Assembly: GCA_029067025.1 (NCBI GenBank)
Contig: JAIEFH010000058.1
Span: 1 to 8,144 of the forward strand
DNA: 8,144 bases
From: Oscillospiraceae bacterium
Lineage (GTDB): Bacteria; Bacillota; Clostridia; Oscillospirales; Oscillospiraceae
Direction of reading: 5' to 3'
Part shown: positions 7,061 to 8,144 of the stretch, piece by piece
Layout: every line of letters starts with the position of its first letter
Numbering within the stretch: position 1 is the stretch's first letter
Program-made: the position numbers and the translations under genes
Notes under the pieces: generated by a model
Seen by the model: the letters and a program-made list of their open reading frames with translations, nothing else
Told to the model about the DNA's origin: nothing
Databases searched by the model: none

Positions 7061-7480
7061 ATGGACGAACGGGAACAGAAAATACGGGCTTGGTTTCAAA
7101 TGTGGCTTGACGGCTCAGAGGCGGGGGTGGAGGAGCTTTTTGACCCCGCCGCGGTCTACATTGAGAGCTGGGGACCGGAATACCATGGCCTGGAAAAGAT
7201 CCGCCACTGGTTCCGGGAGTGGAACACCCGCGGGCGTGTCCTGCAATGGGACGTCAAGCAGTTTTTCCACAAAGGGGATCAGACGGTGGTGGAGTGGTAC
7301 TTCAAAAACCACATGGACGATGGGCGAGTGGAGGCTTTTGACGGCATGAGCCTCATCCGCTGGACGCGCGAGGGAAAAATCTGCTTTTTGCAGGAATTCG
7401 GCTGTAACGAAAACAGATATGATCCATACCGGGACGGCCCGGAGCCCCAATTTCAGGACGGACAGGCTATGTGGTTTTGA
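7061..7480 (+). CDS. NTF2/SnoaL-like small protein, function unknown
   Basis: 139 residues, beginning 1 nt after the recD2 stop. The pattern fits the NTF2-like cone fold. N-terminal helices (residues 3-26) lead into FDPAAVYIESWGPEYHGLEKIRHWFREW (27-54, the strand-turn-helix typical of SnoaL-like proteins). Strands follow at VVEWYFKNHM (76-85) and EAFDGMSLIRW (91-101), then ICFLQEFG (107-114). The C-terminal tail has an aromatic NRYDPYRDGP and ends MWF. Family knowledge: these folds bind small hydrophobic ligands; some are polyketide cyclases or isomerases, and many have no known role. Catalytic residues cannot be assigned with confidence; Tyr33, Glu35 and Asp94 point toward a possible pocket. 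No signal peptide or membrane segment. Placement suggests co-transcription with recD2, but a link to DNA repair is not implied by the fold. Base use matches its neighbours. Confidence 0.8.
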   Translation: MDEREQKIRAWFQMWLDGSEAGVEELFDPAAVYIESWGPEYHGLEKIRHWFREWNTRGRVLQWDVKQFFHKGDQTVVEWYFKNHMDDGRVEAFDGMSLIRWTREGKICFLQEFGCNENRYDPYRDGPEPQFQDGQAMWF

Positions 7481-7534
7481 TATTCGCTGTCTGTGGGGAG
7501 GGATTCTCAGGGCAGATTGTGGTATATTCGGCCC

Positions 7535-7543
7535 AAAGGAGGG
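7535..7543 (+). promoter_or_regulatory. Ribosome binding site of the XRE-family gene; decides its start
   Basis: AAAGGAGGG lies 6 nt before the ATG at 7550. A longer in-frame reading from 7493 would place this site inside the coding region and add 19 residues unlike any helix-turn-helix N-terminus, so it is rejected. Confidence 0.85.
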
Positions 7544-7549
7544 ATCGTC

Positions 7550-8062
7550 ATGGATCAAGCGAAGGTGGGCAGATTCATCGCCGCGCTGCGAAAGGAAAAA
7601 GGACTGACCCAAGAGGCCCTGGGGCGGAAACTGGGCGTCACCAACAAAACCGTCTCCCGCTGGGAGAACGGCAACTATATGCCGGACATCGAGCTGCTGG
7701 TGCCCTTGGGGGAGGCGCTAGGGGTGAGCGTCAACGAGCTGCTGGCCGGGGAACGGCTGACGGATGAGCAGTTCCGGAAGCAGGCGGACGAGAACCTGGT
7801 GGAGGCGGTGCGGGAGAGCAGCTTTTCCGTCAAGGAGCGCACAGAGTTTTTCAAAAGGAAGTGGCTGAGGGAACACGTGTGGCTGTTCGTGGTATGTGCG
7901 TTGGCCTGCGTCTTGCTGACCTATCTGCTGATTTTGCGCTGGGATGCGGCATTCCTGATCTTCGTGCCGTGGTTTGTGGCCTACTGCTGGCTGCGCAACC
8001 GCATGATGGCCTATGTGGAAGGCAGGGTGTACGGCGACCCGAAACCGCCAACGGACGGTTGA
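7550..8062 (+). CDS. XRE-family helix-turn-helix protein with two C-terminal membrane segments
   Basis: 170 residues. Residues 5-64 form a Cro/C1-type DNA-binding domain: VGRFIAALRKEKGLTQEALG, then the recognition helix region VTNKTVSRWENG (30-41) and MPDIELL ... LGVSVNELLAGE. A charged linker (70-107, rich in Glu and Lys) leads to two hydrophobic segments, ~110-129 (WLFVVCALACVLLTYLLIL) and ~133-148, then a short polar tail of about 22 residues. The topology suggests the DNA-binding domain is tethered to the cytoplasmic membrane face. Such membrane-linked HTH proteins are common in clostridia, usually as regulators of adjacent genes; the signal and target are not known here. It starts 69 nt after the NTF2-like gene with its own strong RBS and no convincing promoter of its own. 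A strong promoter overlaps its stop codon and serves the next gene, the most obvious candidate target. Confidence 0.88.
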   Translation: MDQAKVGRFIAALRKEKGLTQEALGRKLGVTNKTVSRWENGNYMPDIELLVPLGEALGVSVNELLAGERLTDEQFRKQADENLVEAVRESSFSVKERTEFFKRKWLREHVWLFVVCALACVLLTYLLILRWDAAFLIFVPWFVAYCWLRNRMMAYVEGRVYGDPKPPTDG

Positions 8063-8087
8063 CAATCGAAGGAAAATCTTATATGAT
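8059..8087 (+). promoter_or_regulatory. Near-consensus sigma-A promoter overlapping the XRE stop codon
   Basis: -35 TTGACA (8059-8064, perfect consensus, overlapping the TGA stop at 8060-8062), 17-nt spacer, -10 TATGAT (8082-8087, one mismatch). Transcription should start near 8094, giving a leader of about 29 nt before the ATG at 8123. So strong a promoter directly after a regulator gene would suit repression. Confidence 0.85.
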
Positions 8088-8106
8088 AAAGGGCGCAAAT
8101 TCACTC

Positions 8107-8113
8107 AAGGAGA
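8107..8113 (+). promoter_or_regulatory. Ribosome binding site of the gene at the right edge
   Basis: AAGGAGA lies 9 nt before the ATG at 8123 and a suitable distance after the promoter at 8059-8087. Confidence 0.7.
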
Positions 8114-8122
8114 CACAGAGAG

Positions 8123-8144
8123 ATGAAAAAGCCCTTCCTCACCT
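8123..8144 (+). CDS. Start of an unidentified gene (3' end outside window)
   Basis: Only seven codons are visible (MKKPFLT). The start is supported by the promoter and RBS just upstream rather than by the protein itself. Two lysines followed by a hydrophobic stretch would fit the beginning of a signal peptide or membrane protein, but this is too short to judge. No function can be given. Confidence 0.6.

Noticed and set aside
4786..7062. Very long open frame (758 codons) on the minus strand opposite recD2
   Set aside because: It mirrors recD2 and is rich in His, Gln, Gly and Pro without any recognisable domain, as expected of the antisense frame of GC-rich coding DNA. It has no RBS or promoter.
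7461..7491. GACAG / CTGTC pair around the end of the NTF2-like gene, possible terminator
   Set aside because: The stem is only 5 bp with a 21-nt loop and no T-tract follows.
7519..7528. Extended -10-like TGG-TATATT before the XRE gene
   Set aside because: There is no matching -35 element, and the predicted transcript start would fall on the Shine-Dalgarno itself.

Overview
The window reads as chromosomal DNA from a high-GC member of the Bacillota, most likely a gut Oscillospiraceae-type clostridium (Flavonifractor/Lawsonibacter-like). This placement is inferred from GC-rich coding sequence combined with AT-rich intergenic promoters, strong GGAGG-type ribosome binding sites, near-consensus sigma-A promoters, a RecD2-type helicase and a PTS Enzyme I. 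No rRNA, tRNA, CRISPR array, insertion sequence or phage gene was seen. It looks like a chromosomal stretch without mobile DNA.

Left part (1-2995): a plus-strand operon of three overlapping or tightly spaced genes. It holds an ATP-grasp ligase (5' end outside the window), a PHP-family metal-dependent phosphoesterase sharing an ATGA stop/start with it, and a divergent polysaccharide-deacetylase-fold protein. The deacetylase has no signal peptide, a large insertion, a substituted late motif and an SLH-like tail. The operon ends in a 15-bp perfect hairpin that also serves the convergent gene from the other side.

Middle (3003-4827): ptsI (PTS Enzyme I, minus strand) with its own RBS and promoter. 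A 214-bp divergent regulatory region follows, carrying two back-to-back extended -10 promoters, one for ptsI and one for recD2, around an AT-rich core.

Right part (4828-8144): recD2 (5'-3' DNA helicase), then a small NTF2/SnoaL-like protein starting 1 nt after the recD2 stop. Next comes an XRE-type helix-turn-helix protein with two C-terminal membrane segments. A textbook promoter (TTGACA-N17-TATGAT) overlaps the stop codon of that regulator and drives a gene of which only the first seven codons are visible.

How the genes relate: ptsI (sugar phosphotransfer) and recD2 (DNA repair) are housekeeping functions that share only a divergent promoter region. The genuinely unexplained unit is the ATP-grasp / PHP / deacetylase cassette, whose gene order and translational coupling suggest one cytoplasmic pathway with an unknown substrate. 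The NTF2-like and membrane-HTH genes are also of unknown function. Apart from these, the window is ordinary.
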